A stretch of DNA of 64,000 nt from Haliscomenobacter hydrossis DSM 1100 (GCF_000212735.1 NC_015510.1:3907001-3971000), one strand, 5' to 3'. Positions 44,630 to 54,411 are shown, numbered from the stretch's first letter. Notes: generated by a model not told the origin, from the sequence alone. A program made the numbers and translations.

Positions 44630-47600
44630 ATGAAACAATATTTTACCAGGCGATTGCCACTAAGCATGCTCATCATGGTGCTTTTGGCTTGCCATCCAAT
44701 GGTGATGGCACAAAGTTTGGCTTTTGCACATCAAAATAAGCCCAATACCATTGAAGTTCAGGAAACAGCTCCTTCAACGACCACTCGACTAAAAGACGCA
44801 TTGAATGAATTGAGTCAACAGCACCAGGTCAGCATCATCTTTGAAGATGTTACGGTAAGGGGCTTGCTGGCAAATGCCAATGTCCCCAAAGGTGGAAAAC
44901 TGGAAATAAGATTGGAAAAACTACTCAAACCGCATGGCTTGACCTTTCAAAAAGTCAATAAAAATGCCTACGTAGTTGTACCAATTTCCGCCCCCAAAAA
45001 ACTGGAAAAACCCAGTCAGGAAAATAGCCGCAAAAACGACAACAATATTCCATCGCTGTCGAACAACCTGCAAGAAAAAGGCAATCTGCAGCCCAATACA
45101 ATCGAAATAAATGAACTGCTTGTACCCGAGATACCCGTCAAAGTCATTACGGGTACGGTAACCGACGAGACCGGAGAGCGACTGCCTGGCACCAACGTTT
45201 TAGTCAAAGGTACCACTGTGGGTGACATCACCGATGTGAATGGAGCATTTTCATTGGATGTTCCTGACGAAAACAGCATTCTGGTTTTCAGTTTCACCGG
45301 TTTTATTACCCAGGAAGTGTTGGTGGGTAACCAGACCAACCTGACCATCATCCTGAAACAAGATGACTTATTGCTGAATGAAGTAGTAGTTGTCGGCTAT
45401 GGTGAAATCAAAAAATCTGACTTGACCGGAGCGGTAGCCTCGGTGCAAACCAAGGACATCGTTCGCGGTAATCCGATTATTGCCGCTAAAGCCATTCAAG
45501 GTCAAGTTGCGGGCGCAACGGTGACCAAGCTAAACAATAAACCTGGCACGGGTTACAGCATCACCATCCGGGGAGAAAACACCATCAACAACTCTACTGA
45601 ACCATTGGTGGTCATCGATGGATTGATGGGGGGCAACATCAACAACCTCAACCCCAACGACATTCAATCCATGGATATCCTCAAAGATGCTTCTTCTACA
45701 GCCATCTACGGCTCTCGGGGGGCCAACGGGGTAATCATCATCACCACTAAAAAAGGGGTATCCGGCAAACCAAGGGTCAGTTACGACAGTTACATCGGCG
45801 TAAAAAATCCTGCCCATTTGCCTGAGCTGATGAACACCGAGCAGTTTTACAAATCCATTTATACGGATCGGGTTTTGGAAGGAGTCACTGGAGCGAGCTT
45901 CACGGCTGCTGAAAGAGCAAACATCGACGCGAATCGTACCACCGATTGGGTAGATCTCGTCACGGGTCCAGGTATGCAGATGAGCCAGAACCTGAGCATA
46001 TCAGGTGGTAGCGAAAAAACGACCTATCGCTTTTCCGGCGGATTTTTGAATGAAGATGGCAACGTGCTGTATACTGGATTCAAAAGATACAACCTCAATG
46101 CGGGTTTGGACAGTAAAATTGGCAAATACTTCAAGGTCGGATTCACTTCTTATGTGAGTTATGGCGACATCAATGTCGGCTCAGGCGAATCCCTGCGGAA
46201 TGCCTACCGGGCCCGGCCCACTGGAACGGTGTACTACGACGACCTGGCCAACCCTTCCGAAAACTCAGACCTCAACGTGAATGGCTACGCCTTTTGGATG
46301 GGCATCAACGACAAACAAGTGGGCAACCCCTTGCTCGATATTGATCCTACTGTTTCAAAACTGCAAACCACTACCGCTTCGGTGATCAGCAATGCTTACG
46401 TAGAAGTTACTCCACTCAAAGGTTTGAGCATCCGTTCTTCTATTTCTGCTTCTTATACCTCCGAGAGAGCGGGCGATTTTAGAGGACGTTGGTCAAAATC
46501 ACAGATTGGAGCCAAGCCAAGAGCACAATACGACAACCGGACCCTGGCCAATTACACGTTGGACAACATCATCAACTATAACGTAGACTTTGGCAGACAC
46601 AAACTCGCCTTTACGGGCTTGCAGAGTGCATTTTACCAAAGAAATGAAGCCTATTCTATTTTTGTGCGCGACCTCCCCTACGATTCTGATTGGTACGCGT
46701 TGAATACCGCTGCAACCATCGGGAGCATTGGTAGCTCGCTGGTTGAACGGTCGATCTTGTCGTTCATGGGGCGGGTCAACTACTCTTTCAACGACAAATA
46801 TTTATTGACGGTGACGGGTCGTTCTGACGGTGCTTCACAACTTTCCGAAGGCAACAAATGGGCGTTTTTCCCTTCCGTTGCGGTGGCTTGGCGCTTGGGA
46901 GATGAGCCTTTCATCAACAACCTTAATCTATTCTCCAACCTGAAATTGCGCTTAAGTTACGGAGAGGTAGGAAACTCTACGGTTAATCCTTACAGCACCC
47001 AGGCAGGTTTGTTGAATACGGGTTATGATTTTGATGGAACTCCTGCTTTTGGTTTTGCACCAGCGAATTTGGGCAACAAAGACCTGAGTTGGGAACGAAG
47101 CAACGAATTGAACCTGGGTATCGATTTTGGTTTCTTCAAAAACCGCATCGCTGCCTCACTTGAATTGTACAACCGGAAAACGGTGGATTTGATCCTGAGC
47201 CAAAAAATACCTACCGTAACTGGTTTCTCTCAGGTGATTGCCAACGTGGGACAGATCGAGAACAAAGGCATCGAACTTACACTCAGAACCACCAACATCG
47301 CCGCCAAGAATTTTGGATGGAACACCACCTTCGCTTTCACCAAAAACAACAACAAATTGCTGCAACTGTATGGCGATGGGCAAAAGGTTGACAAAGGCAA
47401 CCGCCTCTTTGTGGGCTATCCCATCCGCGCCAATTTTGATTATGAATTTGATGGAATTTGGCAAACAGTCGATAAAGATCAGGCCGCCAAGTACAAGCAA
47501 GTACCTGGCTCCGTACGGGTGGTCGACCAAAATAACGATGGGGTAATTTCTTCCACCGATGCCATTGATGACCGCGTTTATTTGGGCACTCAATTGCCCA

Positions 47601-48061
47601 ATTGGATCTTGGGTGTTACCAACCGCCTCAACTTCAAGCAATTCGACTTCTCCTTCTTTGTCTATTACCGGGATGGCGTACAGTACAACAACAGCACCCT
47701 TTCTGGAACATTTGGGGAAGTAACGGGTACGCGCTACAACCGCCTGGCGTCACTGGATTATTGGAGAAGCGACAACCCGTCCAATACCTATTTCGGGGTG
47801 GCGGCTGCCAACCCTTACCGCAGTGCCATCAATTACCAGGATGCCAGCTTTTTGCGGATTTCTGACATTACCCTGGGGTATACCTTACCACAAGCCGTGA
47901 TGGACAAATTGAAAATGTCCAGTGCGCGTTTTTATGGCCAGGTGATCAACCCTTATGTAAGTTCCAAGTTTACTGGATTTGACCCCGAATTCAACTCGGC
48001 CATTTTCCAGGATGATGTTCCGTCGATGACCATGCTTTTCGGCGTCAACATTAGTTTCTAA
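44630..48061 (+). CDS. SusC/RagA-type TonB-linked outer-membrane transporter with STN domain
   Basis: 1143 aa from the ATG at 44630. Signal sequence (LPLSMLIMVLLACHPMVMAQS), then an STN/Secretin_N-like domain (about 40-115: LKDALNELSQQHQVSIIFEDVTVRGLLANANVPKGGKLEIRLEKLLKPHGLTFQKVNKNAYVV), a variable linker, a CarboxypepD_reg domain (about 178-255), then the plug (LNEVVVVGYGEIKKSDLTGAVASVQTKDI ... DASSTAIYGSRGANGVIIITTKKG) and a TonB-dependent barrel ending MTMLFGVNISF. It imports oligosaccharides with SusD; the STN domain marks it as a transducer for FecR. Confidence 0.96.
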   Translation: MKQYFTRRLPLSMLIMVLLACHPMVMAQSLAFAHQNKPNTIEVQETAPSTTTRLKDALNELSQQHQVSIIFEDVTVRGLLANANVPKGGKLEIRLEKLLKPHGLTFQKVNKNAYVVVPISAPKKLEKPSQENSRKNDNNIPSLSNNLQEKGNLQPNTIEINELLVPEIPVKVITGTVTDETGERLPGTNVLVKGTTVGDITDVNGAFSLDVPDENSILVFSFTGFITQEVLVGNQTNLTIILKQDDLLLNEVVVVGYGEIKKSDLTGAVASVQTKDIVRGNPIIAAKAIQGQVAGATVTKLNNKPGTGYSITIRGENTINNSTEPLVVIDGLMGGNINNLNPNDIQSMDILKDASSTAIYGSRGANGVIIITTKKGVSGKPRVSYDSYIGVKNPAHLPELMNTEQFYKSIYTDRVLEGVTGASFTAAERANIDANRTTDWVDLVTGPGMQMSQNLSISGGSEKTTYRFSGGFLNEDGNVLYTGFKRYNLNAGLDSKIGKYFKVGFTSYVSYGDINVGSGESLRNAYRARPTGTVYYDDLANPSENSDLNVNGYAFWMGINDKQVGNPLLDIDPTVSKLQTTTASVISNAYVEVTPLKGLSIRSSISASYTSERAGDFRGRWSKSQIGAKPRAQYDNRTLANYTLDNIINYNVDFGRHKLAFTGLQSAFYQRNEAYSIFVRDLPYDSDWYALNTAATIGSIGSSLVERSILSFMGRVNYSFNDKYLLTVTGRSDGASQLSEGNKWAFFPSVAVAWRLGDEPFINNLNLFSNLKLRLSYGEVGNSTVNPYSTQAGLLNTGYDFDGTPAFGFAPANLGNKDLSWERSNELNLGIDFGFFKNRIAASLELYNRKTVDLILSQKIPTVTGFSQVIANVGQIENKGIELTLRTTNIAAKNFGWNTTFAFTKNNNKLLQLYGDGQKVDKGNRLFVGYPIRANFDYEFDGIWQTVDKDQAAKYKQVPGSVRVVDQNNDGVISSTDAIDDRVYLGTQLPNWILGVTNRLNFKQFDFSFFVYYRDGVQYNNSTLSGTFGEVTGTRYNRLASLDYWRSDNPSNTYFGVAAANPYRSAINYQDASFLRISDITLGYTLPQAVMDKLKMSSARFYGQVINPYVSSKFTGFDPEFNSAIFQDDVPSMTMLFGVNISF

Positions 48062-48080
48062 TCGTTTAATCCTGAATAAG

Positions 48081-49961
48081 ATGAAATCAACAATAATAAC
48101 TCGTTTCACTTTTTTAGCAATCGTAGCACTCTGCCTGATTGCTACGGGCTGTGATAAAGACTTTTTGGTGGAAAAACCGGTCACCACCCTTACCACCGAC
48201 GTTTATTACAAAACAGAAGCCGGTTTCGAAGACCTGGTTCGGTCTTGTTATCCCTTGTTGCGCAACATTCACCAAAACCGTACCCTCGTTTTGAATGGTA
48301 CTGACATTTTCACCTCGGGCGGGTATGGTGACCCAAAGTTTGCCACGCCAACCGTAAACTCGGGGCCAATTGAGCAGTACGATGTGCGCTTTAACCCTTC
48401 CTTGGGCGAACTGCAAAGCCTTTGGACTTTATTGTACACCGAAATTGGCCGTACCAATACCGCCATTGGCCGTTCGGTAGACATTACCACCATGGCCGCT
48501 GCCCTAAAAGATGCTCGGGTGTCTGAAGCGAAATTTTTGAGGGCGCTTTGCTACTTTTATCTGGTGCAGCACTGGGGTGATGTACCCATGCCTTTGACCG
48601 AAATAGTAAGCCCAACCAAAGAGGCAAACCGGGTTCCGGCAGCGGATATTTACAAACAAATCATCACGGATTTGCTTGATGCAGAGGCCAAACTTCCCGT
48701 TACGGCTACCAACTATGGCCGCATCACCAAAGGCGCTGCGCAGTTTTTGTTGGCTCGGGTGTACCTGACCCGTGGTTGGAATTTCAAAAATTCATTGGGA
48801 GGCTCCCCTGCTGATTTTGATTTGGCGCTGCAATATGCCGACAAAGTCATCGACGTCTATCCCTTGGCTACCAACTACAATCTGTTGTTTCCTACCCGCT
48901 CAGAGAACCCGCTGAAACAATACACGGGTGCTCAAAATGATAAAAACCCGGAAATCATTTTTGCGGTGCAGTACAACGCCGATGTGTTGACGAACAAAAC
49001 CGATCCAGCATTTACCGTTGACGCTGCGGGAGGCAATAACCTACACTCGGTTTTTAATGGCAGTGGTGAAGGATTTCCTGGTTCCAAGGGTAGAACGAGC
49101 GACTACAACCGTTCTCTTGGGTTTCACAACACGACACCGGCCATGTACCGCCTGTATGATCCCGAGAATGATTCCCGGTATGACCATAATTTTTTGGAAG
49201 TGGGGTATGCGATGCAAGCTGTGGCAGGTTTCCGGCCTTTGCCCGTAGTGAATCCTGCACTTAGGATTGACATCAAAGCAGGAGATACCGTAGTGTATTA
49301 TCGCCCGTGGAATAACCCCGCAACTACGCTGGATGAAAGAGGGGTTGATTTGGGTGGTAAAAAGAAATATTCGGTGGTAAACCCCGAAGAATGGGGCGGC
49401 GGATATGGATTCATCAATGGAAGTACCGTAAGTGTTAGTGGATTTCCATCGGGTGAGCCTCATATGTGGAAGTTTTGGCAGCCGGGTATTCCCTATGGTG
49501 ATGCTTTTGGCACGTTCAATGAAGCTGTTTTTCGCTCGGCAGAAGCATATCTGATTGCAGCCGAAGCGATTGTGAAAGGTGCAAAAGGAGGAAAACTGGG
49601 TGGTGCGGAAGTGTATTACAACCGTGTACTCGATCGTGCGCTGGGTGCCAAAAAAGGCAACGACCCCAGATGTGCACTGGTTCCAGAAAACGTGAAGTCG
49701 CTGGAAACGGTATCCTACCGGGCTACTGCGGCCAACATTACCATCGACTTGATCCTGGACGAACGCGCCAGAGAGCTCATGGGCGAATATTCAAGATGGT
49801 TTGATTTGAAAAGAACCGGTAAATTGGTGGAACGGGTGAAAAAATACAATCCCTGGGCCGCAAAAAGTGGTGCCATCAACGATATCCACTATTTGAGACC
49901 AATTCCACAAAGCGAAATTGACTTGTCTTTCCCGGCGATGACTCAGAATACAGGGTATTGA
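48081..49961 (+). CDS. SusD/RagB-type glycan-binding lipoprotein
   Basis: 626 aa. The lipoprotein signal ends LIATGC with the acylated Cys24. The SusD N-terminal and RagB/SusD domains are recognisable: FLVEKPVTTLTTDVYYKTEAGFEDLVRSCYPLL, SEAKFLRALCYFYLVQHWGDVPMPLTEI, GAAQFLLARVYLTRGW and the C-terminal IDLILDERARELMGEYSRWFDLKRTGKLVERVKKYNPWAAKSGAINDIHYLRPIPQSEIDL. It binds glycan on the cell surface and delivers it to SusC. It starts 20 bp after susC, in the same operon. Confidence 0.96.
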   Translation: MKSTIITRFTFLAIVALCLIATGCDKDFLVEKPVTTLTTDVYYKTEAGFEDLVRSCYPLLRNIHQNRTLVLNGTDIFTSGGYGDPKFATPTVNSGPIEQYDVRFNPSLGELQSLWTLLYTEIGRTNTAIGRSVDITTMAAALKDARVSEAKFLRALCYFYLVQHWGDVPMPLTEIVSPTKEANRVPAADIYKQIITDLLDAEAKLPVTATNYGRITKGAAQFLLARVYLTRGWNFKNSLGGSPADFDLALQYADKVIDVYPLATNYNLLFPTRSENPLKQYTGAQNDKNPEIIFAVQYNADVLTNKTDPAFTVDAAGGNNLHSVFNGSGEGFPGSKGRTSDYNRSLGFHNTTPAMYRLYDPENDSRYDHNFLEVGYAMQAVAGFRPLPVVNPALRIDIKAGDTVVYYRPWNNPATTLDERGVDLGGKKKYSVVNPEEWGGGYGFINGSTVSVSGFPSGEPHMWKFWQPGIPYGDAFGTFNEAVFRSAEAYLIAAEAIVKGAKGGKLGGAEVYYNRVLDRALGAKKGNDPRCALVPENVKSLETVSYRATAANITIDLILDERARELMGEYSRWFDLKRTGKLVERVKKYNPWAAKSGAINDIHYLRPIPQSEIDLSFPAMTQNTGY

Positions 49962-50016
49962 TGTTGCTGACGATTGGTCGATATTAAGTCGAATGTAAAA
50001 TTTTGTGTAGTTATAG

Positions 50017-50185
50017 AACCCTGAAGGGGTGACATGATTATAGAAAAATTGAAGGAATGTTTGTTTTCAAGAGAAACCCCGAAGGGGTGGCATTTTTAAG
50101 GTTGTTAATCATACCACCCCTTCGGGGTTTCTCTTAGAAAATGATTGGCTGGTTAATGCTATAATCATGTCACCCCTTCGGGGTT
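50017..50185. repeat. Double nested inverted repeat built on CCCCTTCGGGG mini-hairpins (family G)
   Basis: Outer arms 50017-50043 and 50159-50185 are 27 bp with one mismatch; inner arms 50069-50090 and 50114-50135 are a perfect 22 bp. Every arm contains ACCCCGAAGGGGTG or its complement ACCCCTTCGGGG, which by itself folds into a CCCC-UUCG-GGG tetraloop hairpin, so the region can form either one long double stem or four small ones. It lies between the susD and DUF1080 genes. Confidence 0.9.
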
Positions 50186-50229
50186 TTAATTCACCCCCTC
50201 CATTACTCGATCTCCAAAACCACTGCTCC

Positions 50230-51600
50230 ATGAAGCAAGTACTTCTACTCGCAGGTTTCTTTACCTGCACCCTTGTCTCTTTTTCCCAAACCCAATGGAA
50301 AGACCTCTTCAACGGTAACGACCTGAAAGGCTGGGTCAAACGCAACGGCAACGCCGAATACAAAATCGTCGACAAAGCCATCGTTGGTATTTCTCAACTC
50401 AATACGCCGAATACCTTCCTTTGTACCGAAGAATTGTATGGAGATTTTGTTTTGGAATTGGAAGTAAAAGTAGAGCCCGGACTAAACTCCGGCATTCAAA
50501 TTCGGAGCATCAGCGATCCCGCCATCATGAGCGGACGGGTGCACGGCTACCAGGTGGAAATTGATCCTGCCGAACGCGCCTGGAGTGGCGGACTTTACGA
50601 CGAGGCCCGCAATGGCTGGCTGTATCCCATGTCGATCAATCCCAAAGGGCAAAAAGCCTTCAAAAATGGACAGTGGAACAAATACCACATCGAAGCCATT
50701 GGCCCCTCCCTGAAAACCTGGATCAACGGTATCCCCTGCGCCAATGTTCTCGACAATCAAACCGCCAAGGGCTTTATCGCTTTACAGGTGCATGGCATCA
50801 AGCGTGAAGACCAAAACGGACTCACCGTACAGTGGCGCAACATCCGCATTGCCACCGAAAACCTGAAAGAGTATACCTGGAAAGGAGGGGAAGAAGCACA
50901 AGAAGTCAACTACCTGCCCAACCAATTGTCGGAATCCGAAAAGCGCAAAGGCTGGCGCTTGCTTTGGGATGGTAAAACCACCGCAGGCTGGCGCAAATTC
51001 AACACCGATGCGTTCCCCAGCGCTGGCTGGGCCGTTCAGGATGGTGTATTAAAAGTATTGAGTTCGCACCAGGACAGTACCCGCAAAGGGGGTGATCTCA
51101 TCAGCAATGAACAGTTTTCCAATTTTGAATTGGAACTCGATTTTAAGGTCACTAAAGGTGCGAACAGTGGCTTGAAATACTTTGTGCAGGAAGACCGCAA
51201 ATCCAAATCCACCGCTGGCCTGGGCCCGGAGTTTCAAATCCTGGACGATCAAAACCACCCCGACGCCAAGGCTGGAGTAGGTGGCAACCGCACCACCGGC
51301 TCATTGTACGACCTCATCGCCGCCGAAAACCTCTCCGAAGGAACTGCCGAAAAACGGATGAACCCTCCCGGTAAATGGAACAAGCTGCGCATTGTGTCCA
51401 ACAACGGCCACGTAGAGCACTGGCTCAACAACCTCAAAATGGTGGAGTACGATCGCCATTCGCAAATTTTCCGCAGCTTGATTGCCAAGAGTAAATACAG
51501 TCCCCATCCCAAATTTGGACAGGCTCCCGCAGGACATATCCTCTTGCAGGATCACCACGATGAGGTGCATTACCGGAGCATCAAAATCCGGGAGTTCTGA
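50230..51600 (+). CDS. Tandem DUF1080 protein (3-keto-disaccharide hydrolase family)
   Basis: 456 aa from the ATG at 50230 with signal peptide KQVLLLAGFFTCTLVSFSQ. There are two DUF1080 concanavalin-like domains: about residues 20-205 (WKDLFNGNDLKGWVKRNGNAEYKIVDKAIVGISQ...GDFVLELEVKVEPGLNSGIQIRS) and about 235-455 (GWRLLWDGKTTAGWRKFNTDAFPSAGWAVQDGVLKVL...NFELELDFKVTKGANSGLKYFVQE, ending HHDEVHYRSIKIREF). Family members hydrolyse 3-keto-glycosides or bind glycans. It is the first enzyme gene after SusD; the GMC dehydrogenases at 18-22 kb could make 3-keto substrates. Confidence 0.88.
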   Translation: MKQVLLLAGFFTCTLVSFSQTQWKDLFNGNDLKGWVKRNGNAEYKIVDKAIVGISQLNTPNTFLCTEELYGDFVLELEVKVEPGLNSGIQIRSISDPAIMSGRVHGYQVEIDPAERAWSGGLYDEARNGWLYPMSINPKGQKAFKNGQWNKYHIEAIGPSLKTWINGIPCANVLDNQTAKGFIALQVHGIKREDQNGLTVQWRNIRIATENLKEYTWKGGEEAQEVNYLPNQLSESEKRKGWRLLWDGKTTAGWRKFNTDAFPSAGWAVQDGVLKVLSSHQDSTRKGGDLISNEQFSNFELELDFKVTKGANSGLKYFVQEDRKSKSTAGLGPEFQILDDQNHPDAKAGVGGNRTTGSLYDLIAAENLSEGTAEKRMNPPGKWNKLRIVSNNGHVEHWLNNLKMVEYDRHSQIFRSLIAKSKYSPHPKFGQAPAGHILLQDHHDEVHYRSIKIREF

Positions 51601-51630
51601 TCTCCAAACCAAATTGCAATGAAACGCACG

Positions 51631-51986
51631 ATCTCTAAGGTGTCCTAAGGTGTCTAAGGTGGTTCAAAAAATACACCACGAAGTTGTTTCGGGAGGTTTT
51701 ATTTGAACCACCTCAGGCCTGTCGATTACCCACAAATCCGCACATTGAATGCGAGATTGTGCTTTAGCTTCAGAACCCCCAACCCCTAAAGGGGAGTATA
51801 TTTTCGATAATCGTAATATTTCCCCCTTTTTTAGAAAAAGTAAGGCCTTTTAGTTACCTAAAATGTGCTCCCCTTTAGGGGTCGGGGGTTCTGAGGCCGC
51901 AGTAAAATGCTCAATATCAACCACAAACCTAATTAGGGGATTTGTGGGTAATCGACAGACCTCAGGCACCTTAGAGCACCTCAGAG
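51631..51986. repeat. Family D inverted repeat (AAGGTG words) interrupted by a MITE-like insertion
   Basis: The left arm (about 51634-51669) is a tandem of AAGGTGTC words. The matching right arm is split: TTTGAACCACCTCAGGC (51702-51718) and CACCTTAGAGCACCTCAGAG (51967-51986). Removing 51719-51967 restores a 36-bp right arm with five mismatches to the left arm. The same words form the intact repeat at 54412-54518. Confidence 0.85.
51719..51958. mobile_element. 240-bp MITE-like element with 20-bp terminal inverted repeats and 9-bp target duplication
   Basis: The termini are perfect 20-bp inverted repeats, CTGTCGATTACCCACAAATC at 51719-51738 and its complement at 51939-51958. Both ends are flanked by the identical 9-mer ACCTCAGGC (51710-51718 and 51959-51967), a target-site duplication. 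Inside, a second 26-bp inverted repeat (51771-51796 with 51868-51893, one mismatch; CCCCTAAAGGGGAG core) forms an inner hairpin. No open reading frame or transposase is present, so it is a non-autonomous element. Confidence 0.85.
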
Positions 51987-52005
51987 GTTAAATAAGCTTA
52001 AAGCC

Positions 52006-54384
52006 GTGAAGAGATTTTTTCCTTTAACAGTAAGCCTGTTTTTTTTGATAGGGTATTCTTTTCAAAACCAGGTGGTTTTCTCCCAAAAAGCCCCCGTCGA
52101 CCTCGTCTACCCTCTCATCGACGCGGCCAACTCCCGCTGGTTCTTTTTCAACTCCGCTTCGCGCCCCTTTGGCATGGTCAACCTCAGCCCCGACAACGCC
52201 ATCAACGCCGACTGGGGAGCCGGATACCGCTACAACCTGGACAGCATCAAGTGTTTTAGCCACATCCACTGCTGGCAATTGTCAGGTATTCCCGTAATGC
52301 CCACTACCGGAGCGTTTAAAGGCCATTTGGGCGCAAACGAATACGGCTCAAAATTTTCTCACGACAAAGAAACCATCAAGGTGGGCTACCACAAAGTGGT
52401 GCTGGATGCCTACAACATCACTGCTGAATTGACTTCCACCACCCGGGTGGGTTTTCACCAATACACCTTTCCTCAATCCGCCCAAAGCCACATCCTTTTT
52501 GATTTTTCCACCTTTTTAGGCCCCTCTGATACAGAGAAAGGGCAGGTCAAAAAAGTCAGCAACCAGGAAATTGAAGGCTACGCGGTAATGGCCCCCACCA
52601 CTCGCCGCCCCAAAACCGTGACCGTCTTCTTTGTAGCCGTTTTTGACAAGCCATTTGACACGTTTAAAGGCTGGCGCAACGGAAAATTGGAGGAGATTGG
52701 CGACCGCATTGAAGGTGCACGGACCGGAGCTTATCTCAGTTTTACGACCCAGACTGGCGAAGTTCGCAAAATGAAAGTAGCCATTTCCTACGTCAGCGAG
52801 GAACAGGCCCGCCTCAACCTCAATACCGAATTGCCCCATTGGGACTTCAATAAAACCATGCAAGACAGCCGCACGGAATGGAACCAATGGTTGAGCCGCA
52901 TCGAAATAGAAGGAGGCAGCGAAAAAGAACGCAGCCGTTTTTACACCGACCTGTGGCATGCACTCCTCGGCCGCCGCATCATCAACGATGTAAACGGGAA
53001 ATACTGCGACATGACCGGCCCACAACGCCGCATTGGCCAAATCCCACTCGACGCCCAGGGCAAACCCAAATACAACCACCACAACTCCGACTCCTTCTGG
53101 GGTGCGCAGTGGACCATCAATACCCTCTGGCATCTGGTCTACCCCGAAGTGACCGAATCTTTCGTCAACTCGATGGTCATGATGTACCAGGATGGTGGGC
53201 TGATTCCCCGCGGACCCGCCGGAGGCAACTATACCTATGTGATGACCGGGGCTGCGACCACGCCTTTCATCGTTAGCGCCTACTTGAAGGGAATTCGTGG
53301 TTTTGACATCGAAAAGGCCTACGAAGGTTTGCGCAAAAACCACTTCCCTGGGGGTATGATGAGTAAAGCGGGCTACGAGCACAATACTTTCAAGGGCGGC
53401 GGCATCGAATACTACATTGAGCGCGGTTATGTACCTCATCCCTTGAGCCAAACCCGCTACGGATTCCATCAGGATGGTTCCACCCAAACCCTGGAGTACG
53501 CTTATCAGGATTTTGGACTCGCCCAAATGGCTAAAAAGCTGGGCAAAATGGAGGACTACACCCTCTTCATGAAACGGGCGGAGAATTACAAAAACATCTG
53601 GAACCCCGAAATCGGCTGGATGTGGAACCGCACCCTCGACGGCAAATGGGGTGAACCTGTTGACATCCTAACCTACGACCACGGCTGGGAAGAGGGCACC
53701 GCCGCCCAATACGTCTGGTTTGTGCCCCATGATGTACAAGGCTTGATCAAACTGATGGGTAGCCGCGAAACCTTTACGAGCAGGTTGAACGAATCTTTTG
53801 AAAAAGCCCAAACGCACGACTTCGTATCTGGTAAATCCCACGACAAAGAAACCCTGGATCAATTCCGCCGGGTGTACATCAACTACGGCAACCAGCCCAG
53901 CATTCAAACCGCCTTTTTGTTCAATTACTCCGGCGCTCCCTGGCTCACCCAGTATTGGTCGCGGCAAGTAGTGGAAAAAGTATACAGCGACCTGACACCC
54001 CAGTTGGGTTACAGCGGTGACGAAGACCAGGGCCTGATGGGCAGCCTGGCAGTATTGATGAAAACCGGGCTTTTTTCCGTCAATGGAGGCACTTCGGATA
54101 AACCATTCTACGAAATCAGCAGCCCGATTTTTAACAAAATCACCCTGCACCTCAATCCGAAATTTTACCCTGGTGGAAAGTTTGTCATCGCAGCCAAAAA
54201 CAATGGCCCGCAGAACTACTACATCCAATCAGCAACACTGAATGGAAAAGCACTGAACCAATCCTGGTTGTTGCATGAAACGTTGGTGAAGGGTGGAAAA
54301 ATGACCCTGCAACTTGGCCCAAAACCGAACAAATCCTGGGCGAGTAAACCGGAGCAAGCGCCACCATCAATGACGGCGAAATAA
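52006..54384 (+). CDS. GH92 family alpha-mannosidase-like enzyme
   Basis: 792 aa from a GTG at 52006; no ATG lies near the signal peptide (FPLTVSLFFLIGYSFQNQVVFSQ). The N-terminal beta-sandwich has VDLVYPLIDAANSRWFFFNSASRPFGMVNLSPDN and FSHIHCWQLSGIPVMPTTG. The toroid has DSFWGAQWTINTLWHLVYPE, GLIPRGPAGGNYTYVMTG and WEEGTAAQYVWFVPHD, where the glutamate corresponds to the general acid region. The C-terminal signature reads GYSGDEDQGLMGSLAVLMKTGLFSVNGG; GH92 members usually have GNDDxGQ here, so this is a divergent subfamily. GH92 enzymes are calcium-dependent exo-alpha-mannosidases. Confidence 0.9.
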   Translation: MKRFFPLTVSLFFLIGYSFQNQVVFSQKAPVDLVYPLIDAANSRWFFFNSASRPFGMVNLSPDNAINADWGAGYRYNLDSIKCFSHIHCWQLSGIPVMPTTGAFKGHLGANEYGSKFSHDKETIKVGYHKVVLDAYNITAELTSTTRVGFHQYTFPQSAQSHILFDFSTFLGPSDTEKGQVKKVSNQEIEGYAVMAPTTRRPKTVTVFFVAVFDKPFDTFKGWRNGKLEEIGDRIEGARTGAYLSFTTQTGEVRKMKVAISYVSEEQARLNLNTELPHWDFNKTMQDSRTEWNQWLSRIEIEGGSEKERSRFYTDLWHALLGRRIINDVNGKYCDMTGPQRRIGQIPLDAQGKPKYNHHNSDSFWGAQWTINTLWHLVYPEVTESFVNSMVMMYQDGGLIPRGPAGGNYTYVMTGAATTPFIVSAYLKGIRGFDIEKAYEGLRKNHFPGGMMSKAGYEHNTFKGGGIEYYIERGYVPHPLSQTRYGFHQDGSTQTLEYAYQDFGLAQMAKKLGKMEDYTLFMKRAENYKNIWNPEIGWMWNRTLDGKWGEPVDILTYDHGWEEGTAAQYVWFVPHDVQGLIKLMGSRETFTSRLNESFEKAQTHDFVSGKSHDKETLDQFRRVYINYGNQPSIQTAFLFNYSGAPWLTQYWSRQVVEKVYSDLTPQLGYSGDEDQGLMGSLAVLMKTGLFSVNGGTSDKPFYEISSPIFNKITLHLNPKFYPGGKFVIAAKNNGPQNYYIQSATLNGKALNQSWLLHETLVKGGKMTLQLGPKPNKSWASKPEQAPPSMTAK

Positions 54385-54411
54385 ACCAATGGTTACTTAA
54401 TACTTAGGCTT

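Noticed and set aside
52516-53526. 336-aa minus-strand open frame opposite the GH92 gene
   Set aside because: Antisense to conserved GH92 motifs and without recognisable features.
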